A stretch of DNA of 64,000 nucleotides from an uncultured Saprospiraceae bacterium (GTDB lineage: Bacteria; Bacteroidota; Bacteroidia; Chitinophagales; Saprospiraceae), in the NCBI GenBank assembly GCA_937872385.1, contig CALMSO010000024.1, forward strand, positions 51,922 through 115,921, written 5' to 3'. The translations under genes and the position numbers were made by a program. How positions within the stretch are numbered: position 1 is the first letter of the stretch; every line of letters begins with the position of its first letter. Positions 46,587-54,508 of the stretch are shown one piece after another. The notes below the pieces were generated by a model. It did no database searches. It worked only from the letters and a program-made list of their open reading frames with translations, and had not been told where the DNA came from.

Positions 46587-47252
46587 TCAAAACGCAGCCA
46601 GCATCTGGAATAAGGCAGCGTTGAGTTGTTCTATGGCCAGCGGGATATTCCAATTGTCCCGATTGCGTGGCTCTACGTAATTAGAAATGGCACGAATAGC
46701 CAGAAACGGCTGCTCTTGCATCAGGCAAGCATAGAAAAAAGCGGCGCTTTCCATTGTTTCTACCTCAGGTGCAAAGCGGTTTTGTATCGCTTCGATGCTT
46801 GGCGCAAAACCGTGTACTTTATTGATACTCAGCCCTTTCATTGCAGGTAAAAAACCACCGGGAGCAGGATTGCACAATACGCCTTCTTGAAAAGGAGCCT
46901 GGTTGGGATCAATCAAGCCTAAAGTATGTATATCGGTAAAAGTGCCGTCCGCTTCTTCTACGCCCAGGTCACCAAAAATATCCGAGACAAGCTCAACTAC
47001 TGCCCCAATTGGCAAGTCGCGCCGAAAAGCTCCTGCAATGCCCGCGTTTATCGCCAAATCGTAGGCCTGAAGCGCCAGGACGCGCCCCATGCTGTACGCC
47101 GTTAGTGGCAGCCCGACACCCGTGATGAGCACTGCTACTTGTTGTTCGCCTCGTTGAAAATGAAAAGGCTCGTATTCAATGTAATCCGACCGCAAATGTG
47201 CCAAAACCGGCTCAATTTCAAAAGGGGTAGCTGCCACCAAAAGAATATTCAT
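46587..47252 (-). CDS. mqnB: Futalosine hydrolase
   Basis: 221 aa. A nucleoside-phosphorylase-like fold beginning NILLVAATPFEIEPVLAHLR, with VLITGVGLPLTAYSMGRVLA, LAINAGIAGAFRRDLPIGAV and the purine/ribose site VETMESAAFFYACL, then FLAIRAISNYVEPRNRDNW. This pattern is that of MqnB, which hydrolyses futalosine to dehypoxanthinyl futalosine and hypoxanthine. Its start codon overlaps the stop of the PorV-like gene (ATGA), so it is translated from the dnaG-side operon. mqnD lies about 23 kb away. Confidence 0.92.
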   Translation of the reverse strand: MNILLVAATPFEIEPVLAHLRSDYIEYEPFHFQRGEQQVAVLITGVGLPLTAYSMGRVLALQAYDLAINAGIAGAFRRDLPIGAVVELVSDIFGDLGVEEADGTFTDIHTLGLIDPNQAPFQEGVLCNPAPGGFLPAMKGLSINKVHGFAPSIEAIQNRFAPEVETMESAAFFYACLMQEQPFLAIRAISNYVEPRNRDNWNIPLAIEQLNAALFQMLAAF

Positions 47253-48067
47253 GATTTTTTGCGTTGAAAAGCGATGGTTACCGTAGGTGTGAAGCCCAGA
47301 ATTTGATGATACATAGAGGCGATATCGAATAGCAATCCATTATCAAAACCATAGCCCACCCCAAAAGCGAGGTTGACCGGATTAGTAGCAATACCGGTGC
47401 GCAGATGCAGTTGCTCCACGATTTGATATTCAATGCCAAATTTGGCCCGCGCCGGAAAATCAATATCTTTTTCTACCTCGGCAGCACAGGTGACGCGCTC
47501 GGAGGGCAAGTATGCCAATCCTAATTTAAAAACCGTTGGTAGATTTTCGCCGGGTGTGATTTCAATGCGCATAGGGCTGTAGAGGTGCACGCCGAGTTGT
47601 AGGGTTGGTACTAATTGGGTGAGAATGCCCAATTCAAATGATACATTCGTTGCGCTGCCATACTCTGGGATGCGCGTTTGGAGTGCCAGCACCTGACCGC
47701 CAATGGAGACCCCCTCGAATAGCTTGCGTGCATAAGCTAATCCAATTTTTTGCTGGTTGAATGCCTCGAAGCCAAAGTAATTGAGCGTCAAGCCAAACGT
47801 ACCGGAATTAGTCGGGAGCACCGCCGCCGCCGAAATAGTTTGCAATTCTGTAATGAGAAAGCGCTGCTCGGCTATGGCTATAAACGCCAGATCTGACAGA
47901 TAGGCCAGCCCCGCCTGGTTGCTGAAAGCACTATTTATATCTTTGAAAGCTACGGAAGCATTGCCCATAGCCGCCCCGCGCGCGCCAGCCGTAGCGGGTG
48001 TGCCGTTTTGCGCCTGCCCAATGAAAACGCCCGACAATAATAGCAGCAGAATAAGAAATGGTTTCAT
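47249..48067 (-). CDS. PorV/PorQ-like outer-membrane beta-barrel protein
   Basis: 272 aa from the ATG at 48067, with the signal peptide MKPFLILLLLLSGVFIGQAQ; a start 18 codons upstream would not give one. The opening ATAGARGAAMGNASVAFKDI, then SAFSNQAGLAYL, is the FadL/PorV-type motif (AR--AMG-A--A). Long alternating strands follow to RKKS at the end. PorV/PorQ proteins shuttle T9SS substrates to the attachment complex, but many paralogues have no assigned role. It sits between dnaG (53 nt) and mqnB (4-nt overlap) in one operon. Confidence 0.78.
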   Translation of the reverse strand: MKPFLILLLLLSGVFIGQAQNGTPATAGARGAAMGNASVAFKDINSAFSNQAGLAYLSDLAFIAIAEQRFLITELQTISAAAVLPTNSGTFGLTLNYFGFEAFNQQKIGLAYARKLFEGVSIGGQVLALQTRIPEYGSATNVSFELGILTQLVPTLQLGVHLYSPMRIEITPGENLPTVFKLGLAYLPSERVTCAAEVEKDIDFPARAKFGIEYQIVEQLHLRTGIATNPVNLAFGVGYGFDNGLLFDIASMYHQILGFTPTVTIAFQRKKS

Positions 48068-48120
48068 GGTGTTTTGATTTTTATGGTGCTTTGTATCTTT
48101 ACCTATTTGAACCGACCCCA

Positions 48121-50079
48121 TTATAACACTACTGTACCCAGCTCCTTTGCTAAAGCATTGCGCATGTCGTTCAGTCTTTGTTGTACCTTGAGGTGCGCCA
48201 TCAACTGGTCGGCATCCTGACTTTGACTAAGCTCGGTGATACGTTGTAGATTCTGGGCGCATAGTCGCATAATCTTGCGCAGTTTGAAACGCTGCAAAGC
48301 CTGTGCACTGTCCTTGAGGAAGTTTTGCTCCGGTGTTTTTTGATTGAGGTATATTTCCCAGCGTTTTTCCCAGTTTTCACTAAATTCGTAAGGCGAGGCA
48401 CTCAGGCTGACCGCCAATTGGCTGATAGCTGGATCGGCATGACGCAAGAAAAATTGTGCATCAAGCGGTAGCTTGTTGAGTAGCTGGCTGCGCGCTTCGA
48501 GCACAATACGCTGGTATAGTGCGTGGTCGAAACTTTCTATCACATCTTCAATGCTCCCGATGACGTATTCGGCTACGGTAAGTTGTGTGGCTTCATCGAA
48601 AATTTCACCTCCCGCTAGCACCAATATCCGAGCAATATCCCGCTCCTGAAACTCATCGCCCACAGCGGCCGCAGTTGGCGCATTGGTCGGAGCTACCGGG
48701 TCTGCTTCCGAGACGGATATTAGCCCTTCCTCGGCTTTTTCTGACGGGCGCGGCTGAGCATCTTCGCGCTGCTGCCGTTTTTTTAAGGTTTGAATTAGAA
48801 CTTTATTGGTCTCCTGCACCAATAGCTGCTCGTCGAGGCCCATCATGCGGGCGCATTCCTGCGTAAAAAAAGCGCGCTTCACCGGGTCGGGTATCTTGCC
48901 GATGCTGGCTACAATGTCTTTTACCAAAGCGGCCTTTTTCACCGGATCATTGCCTGCATCTTTGAGCAACAAATCGGTTTTGAAAGTAATAAAATCCTTG
49001 GCCGCATCTGTAATGTATGCCTGAAAAGCAGCGCTGCCTACCCGCGTCAGGTAGGAGTCGGGGTCTTCTTTATCTGGCAACAGTACAATTTTCACATTCA
49101 TATCCTGCTCCAACAGCAAATCTAAGCCGCGCAGCGCAGCTTTTACTCCGGCTACATCGCCATCGTACAACACCTTGACCTGCGGCGTGTAACGCTTGAT
49201 GAGGCGAATTTGCTCCACCGTGAGCGAAGTACCAGAAGAAGCCACTACATTTTCAATGCCGCTCTGGTGCAGCGAAATTACATCGGTATAACCCTCTACC
49301 AGAATGCACTCGTCGGCGTCGCGGATGGCTTTTTTAGCAAAAAACAGCCCGTACAGCGTCTTGCTTTTATTATAAATATCGGTTTCTGGCGAGTTAATAT
49401 ACTTGGGTGCCTTGGCGTCTTTGTTGAGAATGCGTCCGGCGAAAGCTACTTCCTTGCCAGAGAGATTGTGAATAGTGAACATCACCCGGTCGCGGAAGAA
49501 GTCGGTGTCGTATTGGGTGGTGAGGCCGAGCTTGCGCAGCAGTTCGATGTTGTGCCCGTCGTTAATGGCGCGCAAGGTAAAGGCATCGCGTTTTTCGGAG
49601 GCAAAGCCGAGTCCAAATTTGCGGATAGTTTCTTCGTGAAAGCCGCGTTGTTTGAAATAGCTCAATCCTACGCTTTTGCCTCGGTCGGTAAGAAAAAGCT
49701 GCTCCGCGTAAAATTTTTTGGCGTATTCGTTGATAATGTAAAGGCTATCCGCCAATTGTTTTTCCTGAATAGCTTCGAGTGAGGTTTCGGTTTCTTCCAA
49801 TTTGATATTGTAGCGCTGTGCTAAATGGCGGATGGCTTCCGGAAAGGTAAATTGTTCGTGCTCCATGAGGAATTGCACAGCATTTCCGCCCTGCCCACAG
49901 CCAAAACATTTGTAAATACCTTTGCTTGGCGAAACCGAAAAGGAAGGCGTTTTTTCGTTGTGAAAAGGGCAAAGGCCGATCAGGTTGGTGCCGCGTCGTT
50001 TCAAATTGACGTAGTCACCGACAATATCCTCCACCTTTACGGTGTCGAGTACCTCCTGAACGCTCCGTTGCGAAATCAT
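48121..50079 (-). CDS. dnaG: DNA primase
   Basis: 652 aa. The N-terminal zinc finger has ligands in LCPFHNEKTPSFSVSPSKGI and KCFGCGQGGNA (CHCC type). The RNA polymerase/Toprim core shows ECILVEGYTDVISLHQSGIE and VKVLYDGDVAGVKAALRGLD (about 258-320). The C-terminal third (about 430-652) would contact DnaB helicase. It synthesises RNA primers for replication. It is 11 nt downstream of an unknown secreted-protein gene and 53 nt upstream of the PorV-like gene. Confidence 0.97.
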   Translation of the reverse strand: MISQRSVQEVLDTVKVEDIVGDYVNLKRRGTNLIGLCPFHNEKTPSFSVSPSKGIYKCFGCGQGGNAVQFLMEHEQFTFPEAIRHLAQRYNIKLEETETSLEAIQEKQLADSLYIINEYAKKFYAEQLFLTDRGKSVGLSYFKQRGFHEETIRKFGLGFASEKRDAFTLRAINDGHNIELLRKLGLTTQYDTDFFRDRVMFTIHNLSGKEVAFAGRILNKDAKAPKYINSPETDIYNKSKTLYGLFFAKKAIRDADECILVEGYTDVISLHQSGIENVVASSGTSLTVEQIRLIKRYTPQVKVLYDGDVAGVKAALRGLDLLLEQDMNVKIVLLPDKEDPDSYLTRVGSAAFQAYITDAAKDFITFKTDLLLKDAGNDPVKKAALVKDIVASIGKIPDPVKRAFFTQECARMMGLDEQLLVQETNKVLIQTLKKRQQREDAQPRPSEKAEEGLISVSEADPVAPTNAPTAAAVGDEFQERDIARILVLAGGEIFDEATQLTVAEYVIGSIEDVIESFDHALYQRIVLEARSQLLNKLPLDAQFFLRHADPAISQLAVSLSASPYEFSENWEKRWEIYLNQKTPEQNFLKDSAQALQRFKLRKIMRLCAQNLQRITELSQSQDADQLMAHLKVQQRLNDMRNALAKELGTVVL

Positions 50080-50090
50080 TTTTGAAGGTA

Positions 50091-50858
50091 TTACATGTTC
50101 GAAATTTGTTGCTTCAGCTTCTTGAGTTGCCGGTAGTTCATTTCGTTGAAATCAGCGGGTAGTTCCAATTTTCGCATGAAATGGGCTGCTTTTACCTCGT
50201 CGCGCAGCAGCGATGTGCGGTCGGTAGCTTTGCCGCGCAAAATGTCATTGCGTACTTGCGTAAGTTGCGATTTATTCATAGTTGTCAAATTGGGCATTTT
50301 TTTATTACCTCGCAACAGGTATTCGATTTTAATTTCGTCTATCAAGGCATTTTTTTCGCGCTGCTCACGGGTTTCCTTGCGCATGTTGCCTTCAGGCGTC
50401 TCTTCCAATGAGATTATCTTAGCGCCTTTACCACAAATGATTCTGCCCGGGTGTTCTGCTTCAGCGGCTTTTACCAGCACAATATCCGTAGCCGAAATAT
50501 GATAAATGAGATAAGTGCTTCCGGTGTTGGTGGCAGGGGCATCTTCGGGAGTCAGCTTCAGTTGGTTGCGGCCCGCGAGCGCCCAAGTGCCTTGCTCACG
50601 CCTGCCGCCATCCGAAATCTGATACTGGTTGTTATCGCGTATTTTCAAAGCTAAAAAACCCGACTGCGAGGGTGCTGCCTCATTGTTTAAAAGGCTATAC
50701 TGCCGATAGCTGGTCCAAGTTTTATCAAACAACTGGGCCAACACTTCAGATTTGAGCACCAGCGGTTTCCCTGCCTTGAAATTAAAAGGCTTTACTTCCT
50801 GCGCACCAAGCGGCAGCAGCATCAGCAAACAGGCGAATAGCAAAAGTGATTGTTTCAT
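50091..50858 (-). CDS. Secreted protein of unknown function
   Basis: 255 aa with a signal peptide (MKQSLLLFACLLMLLPLGAQ). Residues about 40-150 suggest a small beta-barrel or lipocalin-like layout (TWTSYRQYSLLNN, FLALKIRDNNQYQISDGGRR, GTWALAGRNQLKLTPEDAP, TYLIYHISATDIVLVK). The C-terminal 100 residues are charged and helical with LTTMNKSQLTQVRNDILRGK and FNEMNYRQLKKLKQQISNM. I do not recognise the family. It is the first gene of the dnaG operon by spacing, behind a long heptad-repeat element. Confidence 0.68.
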   Translation of the reverse strand: MKQSLLLFACLLMLLPLGAQEVKPFNFKAGKPLVLKSEVLAQLFDKTWTSYRQYSLLNNEAAPSQSGFLALKIRDNNQYQISDGGRREQGTWALAGRNQLKLTPEDAPATNTGSTYLIYHISATDIVLVKAAEAEHPGRIICGKGAKIISLEETPEGNMRKETREQREKNALIDEIKIEYLLRGNKKMPNLTTMNKSQLTQVRNDILRGKATDRTSLLRDEVKAAHFMRKLELPADFNEMNYRQLKKLKQQISNM

Positions 50859-50871
50859 GGTGTCGTTATAG

Positions 50872-51064
50872 GTAGATGATAGATAATAGACGATAGAAGT
50901 TAGATTTTGGGATGCCAGATGTCAGATTTTTAGATGCCAATTTTTAGATAATAGATGATAGACGATAGATTTTAGACGCGCTCTCAACCCTTCAACTTCT
51001 CAACCTTTAAACCTGTCTAAACCCCATTCCCCGATTCGCCCCATCAACCCATCAACCTTTTTTA
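50872..51064 (-). repeat. Heptad-periodic intergenic element, copy 8 (longest, all modules)
   Basis: From the gene start outward: TAGATGA TAGATAA units, a middle block TGGGATG CCAGATG, more TAGAT units, then CAACCCT TCAACTT units, TTTAAAC, and C-rich CCCCATT CCCCGAT units. All keep 7-nt steps. It separates the ybbR-like stop from the start of the dnaG operon. Confidence 0.9.
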
Positions 51065-51090
51065 AAGCCCTGCCCGAATTAACAAACAAC

Positions 51091-51120
51091 ATTAACAAAA
51101 TAACAATGTCCCATTACTTC
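51091..51120 (-). repeat. Post-stop dispersed repeat, copy 1 (TAATGGGACATTGTTAT type)
   Basis: On the minus strand it reads GAAGTAATGGGACATTGTTA then TTTTGTTAAT. It starts 15 nt after the ybbR-like stop codon. Sister copies lie at 62739 and 63831 on the plus strand, also just after stop codons. Confidence 0.75.
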
Positions 51121-51134
51121 ATTGCAGCATGGGT

Positions 51135-52121
51135 TTATTCTTCTTTCAAAATAAAAAATTCGGCTGCTTTTGGCGAAAATCGCACACTGATAACATAAGG
51201 CGGCTGCTGGGCGATGACAATCGGCACGGTGTTTTTTCCAGCATTAGATTCGGCTCGCGCTAAGTCTATTTCAAGGCGGAAATCATTAACACTGATGTTA
51301 TTATAATCACTTAGCCCCACTACACAGGTCACTTTCACCACCTCCGGAAAATAGCGCAGGCTGTCGGCAGGCGCATTGCGAATGTGCAAGGGAATGAAGA
51401 GGGATTTTTCGGTCACTTGCTCCACTTGAATATTGGCTTGTACTTCCGTTATTTCGAGCATTATTTCATCCGGCGGACGGCTCAGAGGTACTACTTGCGT
51501 TACATTACTTTTCAGATTCAGCAGCACGAGCGGCTTAGTTGCCCAAGACTCAATTTCCGCCAGTGCAGAAGCCGGGCCGGTTAGCGTTACACTATCTGGA
51601 CGGATTTGCACCGGGCGCGTCAAGTGGTATCCCGATACAAACCCCAGCGAATCCTGTAAGATGACAGGCACACGTCGGGTGGTCGTTTCTTCCAGCGTCA
51701 GGCGGATATCGTTGGCATTCAAATCGGTAATACGAATATTGCTAAAAGCAATGCGCTGGTGAATGTCGCTGCGCAATTGTTCCGACGAAAGTTCGTACAT
51801 GCTTGTCTCCGCAAGGTTATACCGCAGTATAATCTCTTGCCCAATAAAAAAATCGAACATCAACTCCCAGCCGCGGCCCTCTATCAACGGACGGATGAAC
51901 GCCGGTGGCTGCTCACTGAAAGCCCGCCCTTCCGGCAAGACAAATTCTATGCGCACCGTTTTATAGCTCGGATACGTCCTCGATAGCTTGACCAACAGCC
52001 AGAAAAACAACGCAATGCCGAAACAAACGAACAGAACCGCTCTATCCTCCCGGAGTCGTATCTGTATCTTCCGATTTCTTATCGTTATCGTTTGCTTTTT
52101 TAGTCTTTCCCATATTTGCAT
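51135..52121 (-). CDS. YbbR-domain protein (CdaR-like)
   Basis: 328 aa. A short basic N-terminus (KKQTITIRNRKIQIRLRED) precedes one membrane helix (about 27-46, AVLFVCFGIALFFWLLVKLS). The rest is extracytoplasmic with YbbR beta-folds (TTRRVPVILQDSLGFVSGYH, PDSVTLTGPASALAEIESW). In Firmicutes such proteins regulate the c-di-AMP cyclase CdaA; in Bacteroidota the role is not proven. The start lies 80 nt inside yajC in another frame; no later start precedes the helix, so the overlap appears real and suggests coupled translation. No coaE follows, unlike in many relatives. Confidence 0.85.
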   Translation of the reverse strand: MQIWERLKKQTITIRNRKIQIRLREDRAVLFVCFGIALFFWLLVKLSRTYPSYKTVRIEFVLPEGRAFSEQPPAFIRPLIEGRGWELMFDFFIGQEIILRYNLAETSMYELSSEQLRSDIHQRIAFSNIRITDLNANDIRLTLEETTTRRVPVILQDSLGFVSGYHLTRPVQIRPDSVTLTGPASALAEIESWATKPLVLLNLKSNVTQVVPLSRPPDEIMLEITEVQANIQVEQVTEKSLFIPLHIRNAPADSLRYFPEVVKVTCVVGLSDYNNISVNDFRLEIDLARAESNAGKNTVPIVIAQQPPYVISVRFSPKAAEFFILKEE

Positions 52122-52425
52122 ATACCGATTCGGTCATTTCTTTGGAAATAGCATTGCGCATCACACGGATATGCGCCTTATTGCCGATTTCTAAGGTGAG
52201 TATTTCATCATCAATCCGGGTGATTTTGCCCAAAATACCACTAGAGGTGACGACTTCCTCGCCCCGCGTCAAGCCGTCTTGAAAGGACTTCTGCTCCCGC
52301 TGCCGCTTGGCCTGTGGCCGAATTAAGAACAGCCAGAAAATGAGCAGCATAGCGCCCAGAAATAAGAAATTGATGGTGCCGGCGCTTCCTCCAGCTTGTA
52401 ATAACAATACATCAAATGATACCAT
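52042..52425 (-). CDS. yajC: Preprotein translocase subunit YajC
   Basis: 127 aa. The single helix and its conserved end FLFLGAMLLIFWLFLIRPQA, KRQREQKSFQDGLTRGEEVV and TSSGILGKITRIDD are typical of YajC. It associates with SecDF in the inner membrane. The C-terminal tail (KKANDNDKKSEDTDTTPGG) is hydrophilic and is encoded by the DNA overlapping the start of the ybbR-like gene. The DUF1573 gene is 51 nt upstream. Confidence 0.95.
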   Translation of the reverse strand: MVSFDVLLLQAGGSAGTINFLFLGAMLLIFWLFLIRPQAKRQREQKSFQDGLTRGEEVVTSSGILGKITRIDDEILTLEIGNKAHIRVMRNAISKEMTESVYANMGKTKKANDNDKKSEDTDTTPGG

Positions 52426-52476
52426 TTCTTTACAGGTTTTTCGATTACATTTTTTTTAATTCAATTCAAAACGGTT

Positions 52477-52962
52477 TTACTCTGCTTTGCGCAATACCCG
52501 ACCGCTCAGGCGTACCGAAGTGCCCATCGGATAAGTGTTGGCTAATACCGTAATGGTTTTTTGCTGCTGCCCCGTTCTGCCATTCGAGTCAAAACGCGCC
52601 CGGATTTCGCCACTCTCGCCCGGCGCAATGGGGCTTTGGGGCCACTCCGGCACCGTACAGCCGCAGGAAGAGCGCGCTTCGCTAATCAGCAGGGGGGTCT
52701 TGCCGGTATTCGTAAAGCGAAAGGCATGCACCACAATATCGCCTTCATACACCTCGCCAAAGTCGTGCAGCTCTTCTACAAAAGTGATTTTGGCAAGCTG
52801 CGATGTGTCTTCACCGCCCGAAGCCGAGGCCGGGTTGCGGATGATGTCCGCTACGCCCTCTCCAACATTAATCTCCTGCAAGGCAGCTCCTTCCGCCGAG
52901 CGCTTTGGCTGACAAGCCATTGATAGCAACAATAATGCACTAAAAGCAAGTATTTTTTCCAT
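52477..52962 (-). CDS. DUF1573 lipoprotein
   Basis: 161 aa from the ATG at 52962 (GTG codons just upstream are less likely). The N-terminus MEKILAFSALLLLSMAC has a lipobox with Cys17. The DUF1573 (ASH-like beta-sandwich) core includes LHDFGEVYEGDIVVHAFRFT and ARSSCGCTVPEWPQSPIAPG with the conserved CGC. It is probably attached to a membrane in the periplasm; the function is unknown. It is first in the DUF1573-yajC-ybbR set, which is conserved in Bacteroidota. Confidence 0.9.
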   Translation of the reverse strand: MEKILAFSALLLLSMACQPKRSAEGAALQEINVGEGVADIIRNPASASGGEDTSQLAKITFVEELHDFGEVYEGDIVVHAFRFTNTGKTPLLISEARSSCGCTVPEWPQSPIAPGESGEIRARFDSNGRTGQQQKTITVLANTYPMGTSVRLSGRVLRKAE

Positions 52963-53058
52963 TTGCACCACGCTATTTTATTGCAAAAGTAGCATTTCTC
53001 ATTGAAAACAAAACCAAATTGCGCAAGGGATTGTTGCCCCGAAAATATTCACTCACAA

Positions 53059-53577
53059 ATGCGTATCTTTCTCATCGGTTTTATGGGCAGCGGCAAAAGC
53101 CACGTCGGACGCCAATTGGCTAAGGCCGCACAGATGCCCTTTCTCGATTTGGATGATTATATGGAACAGCACGAACAGCGCTCTATCACCAGCATTTTTG
53201 CACAGGAAGGCGAAGCTGCCTTTCGGCAAATGGAGCGCGCGGCCCTGCACCGCACAGCCGAGCTGCCCGAAGCGGTGATAGCCTGCGGCGGCGGTACTCC
53301 TTGTTTTTTTGACAATATGGATTGGATGAACCGACACGGCGTCACAGTGTACCTGCAAACCCCCGTAGATATTCTTTTTCAGCGATTGCAAGCCGGAAAA
53401 AATAAACGACCACTGCTTGCCACTTTAGACGATGCCGCATTGCAAAATTATATTAGCAATAAACTCAACGAGCGCGAGCCTTTCTACCTGCAAGCCGGAG
53501 TAATTTATCACGTACAACAACTACACGAACCCGTCGCCAATGAACTATTTAAAACTTTAAAGTTTAAGCCCTTGTAA
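53059..53577 (+). CDS. aroK: Shikimate kinase
   Basis: 172 aa from the ATG at 53059. Walker A is IGFMGSGKSHVG (about residues 6-17), followed by PFLDLDDYMEQ with the shikimate-binding Asp, FRQMERAAL with Arg, the substrate motif ACGGGTPCF, and the lid Arg in KNKRPLL. It phosphorylates shikimate in chorismate synthesis. No other aro genes are near. It diverges from the DUF1573 operon, and the DUF429 gene starts 15 nt later. Confidence 0.95.
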   Translation: MRIFLIGFMGSGKSHVGRQLAKAAQMPFLDLDDYMEQHEQRSITSIFAQEGEAAFRQMERAALHRTAELPEAVIACGGGTPCFFDNMDWMNRHGVTVYLQTPVDILFQRLQAGKNKRPLLATLDDAALQNYISNKLNEREPFYLQAGVIYHVQQLHEPVANELFKTLKFKPL

Positions 53578-53592
53578 AACAGATGTTTACGA

Positions 53593-54186
53593 ATGAATAA
53601 AATAGCGGGCATTGACTATGGCAGCAAGCTTGCCGGCACTACCGTAATTGCTTGGCAGGATACCCCAGACGCTATTCAATTAGTGGCTGCTGCCAAAAAA
53701 CAGGATGCCGACCAACTGATTCTCGACTGGGCGCAAGCGCATCGGCCGCAATGTATTTTCATGGACGCGCCGCTATCGCTGCCGGGCGTGTATAGCGCCC
53801 CCGACCGATACTCCGACTATTTCTACCGCGCCGGCGACCGGGAGTTGCAAGCCATGTCACCGATGTTTCTTGGAGGACTCACCGCTCGGGCCATACAATT
53901 GAAAAATGCACTGCACCAAACAGGCATCACGGTGCTGGAGGTCTATCCTGCCCGCTTGGCCGATGCGCTGGCACTCGACCGCAGCCATTATAAAAAAGCG
54001 ATGGCGCACATTCCTGCTATCACCGCGAAAATATTAGCCGCCTGGCCTATTGCAGCATCGCAGGTATCCGATTTGCCCACCTGGCATCATGTGGATGCTT
54101 TATTAGCCTTGCTCAGCGGTTGGCGTTATGTACAAAACCAGCACCAAAGCTATGGCGACCCCGCCGAAGGGGTGATTATTATATAA
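53593..54186 (+). CDS. DUF429 protein (predicted RNase H-fold nuclease)
   Basis: 197 aa. KIAGIDYGSKLAGTTVIAW at the N-terminus is the first strand of the RNase H-like fold with its Asp. CIFMDAPLSLPGVYS carries the second acidic residue and WHHVDALLALLSGW the third, as in DUF429. The enzymatic activity of this family is predicted rather than demonstrated. It is likely co-transcribed with aroK (15-nt gap). Confidence 0.82.
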   Translation: MNKIAGIDYGSKLAGTTVIAWQDTPDAIQLVAAAKKQDADQLILDWAQAHRPQCIFMDAPLSLPGVYSAPDRYSDYFYRAGDRELQAMSPMFLGGLTARAIQLKNALHQTGITVLEVYPARLADALALDRSHYKKAMAHIPAITAKILAAWPIAASQVSDLPTWHHVDALLALLSGWRYVQNQHQSYGDPAEGVIII

Positions 54187-54508
54187 AGAAACCATGCCCC
54201 CTACCCTTTTCCTGAATCATTATTATTATATTTAGTAATGGTTTAAGTACTGGTACGTGATGAGATATTGCTGTTCGCGGCTCAAGGTTTTACATTGAAA
54301 ATAACGCAATTTTTTATTCTCAAAATGCTCTTTTTTAGAATTTTACAAAATATAAAAACTACAATATTATGTAGTCAAGGCAATTTAAGCACCTTGCAGG
54401 CTATTACATTTACAAAAAAAATGCACTTGCAAAACAAAAAACTTTTGTTACATTACACTCGCAAAACAAGCGAATACATTACATTCGTTATAAAAACCGG
54501 GGCAGTGC
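54187..54508 (+). other. 322-nt A/T-rich interval before the Clp-like AAA+ gene
   Basis: No ORF with coding character and no clear terminator or promoter pair. The stretch nearest the gene has repeated ACATTAC/ACATTTAC steps and the near-palindrome CGCAAAACAAGCGAATACAT. It presumably contains the AAA+ promoter. Confidence 0.4.
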
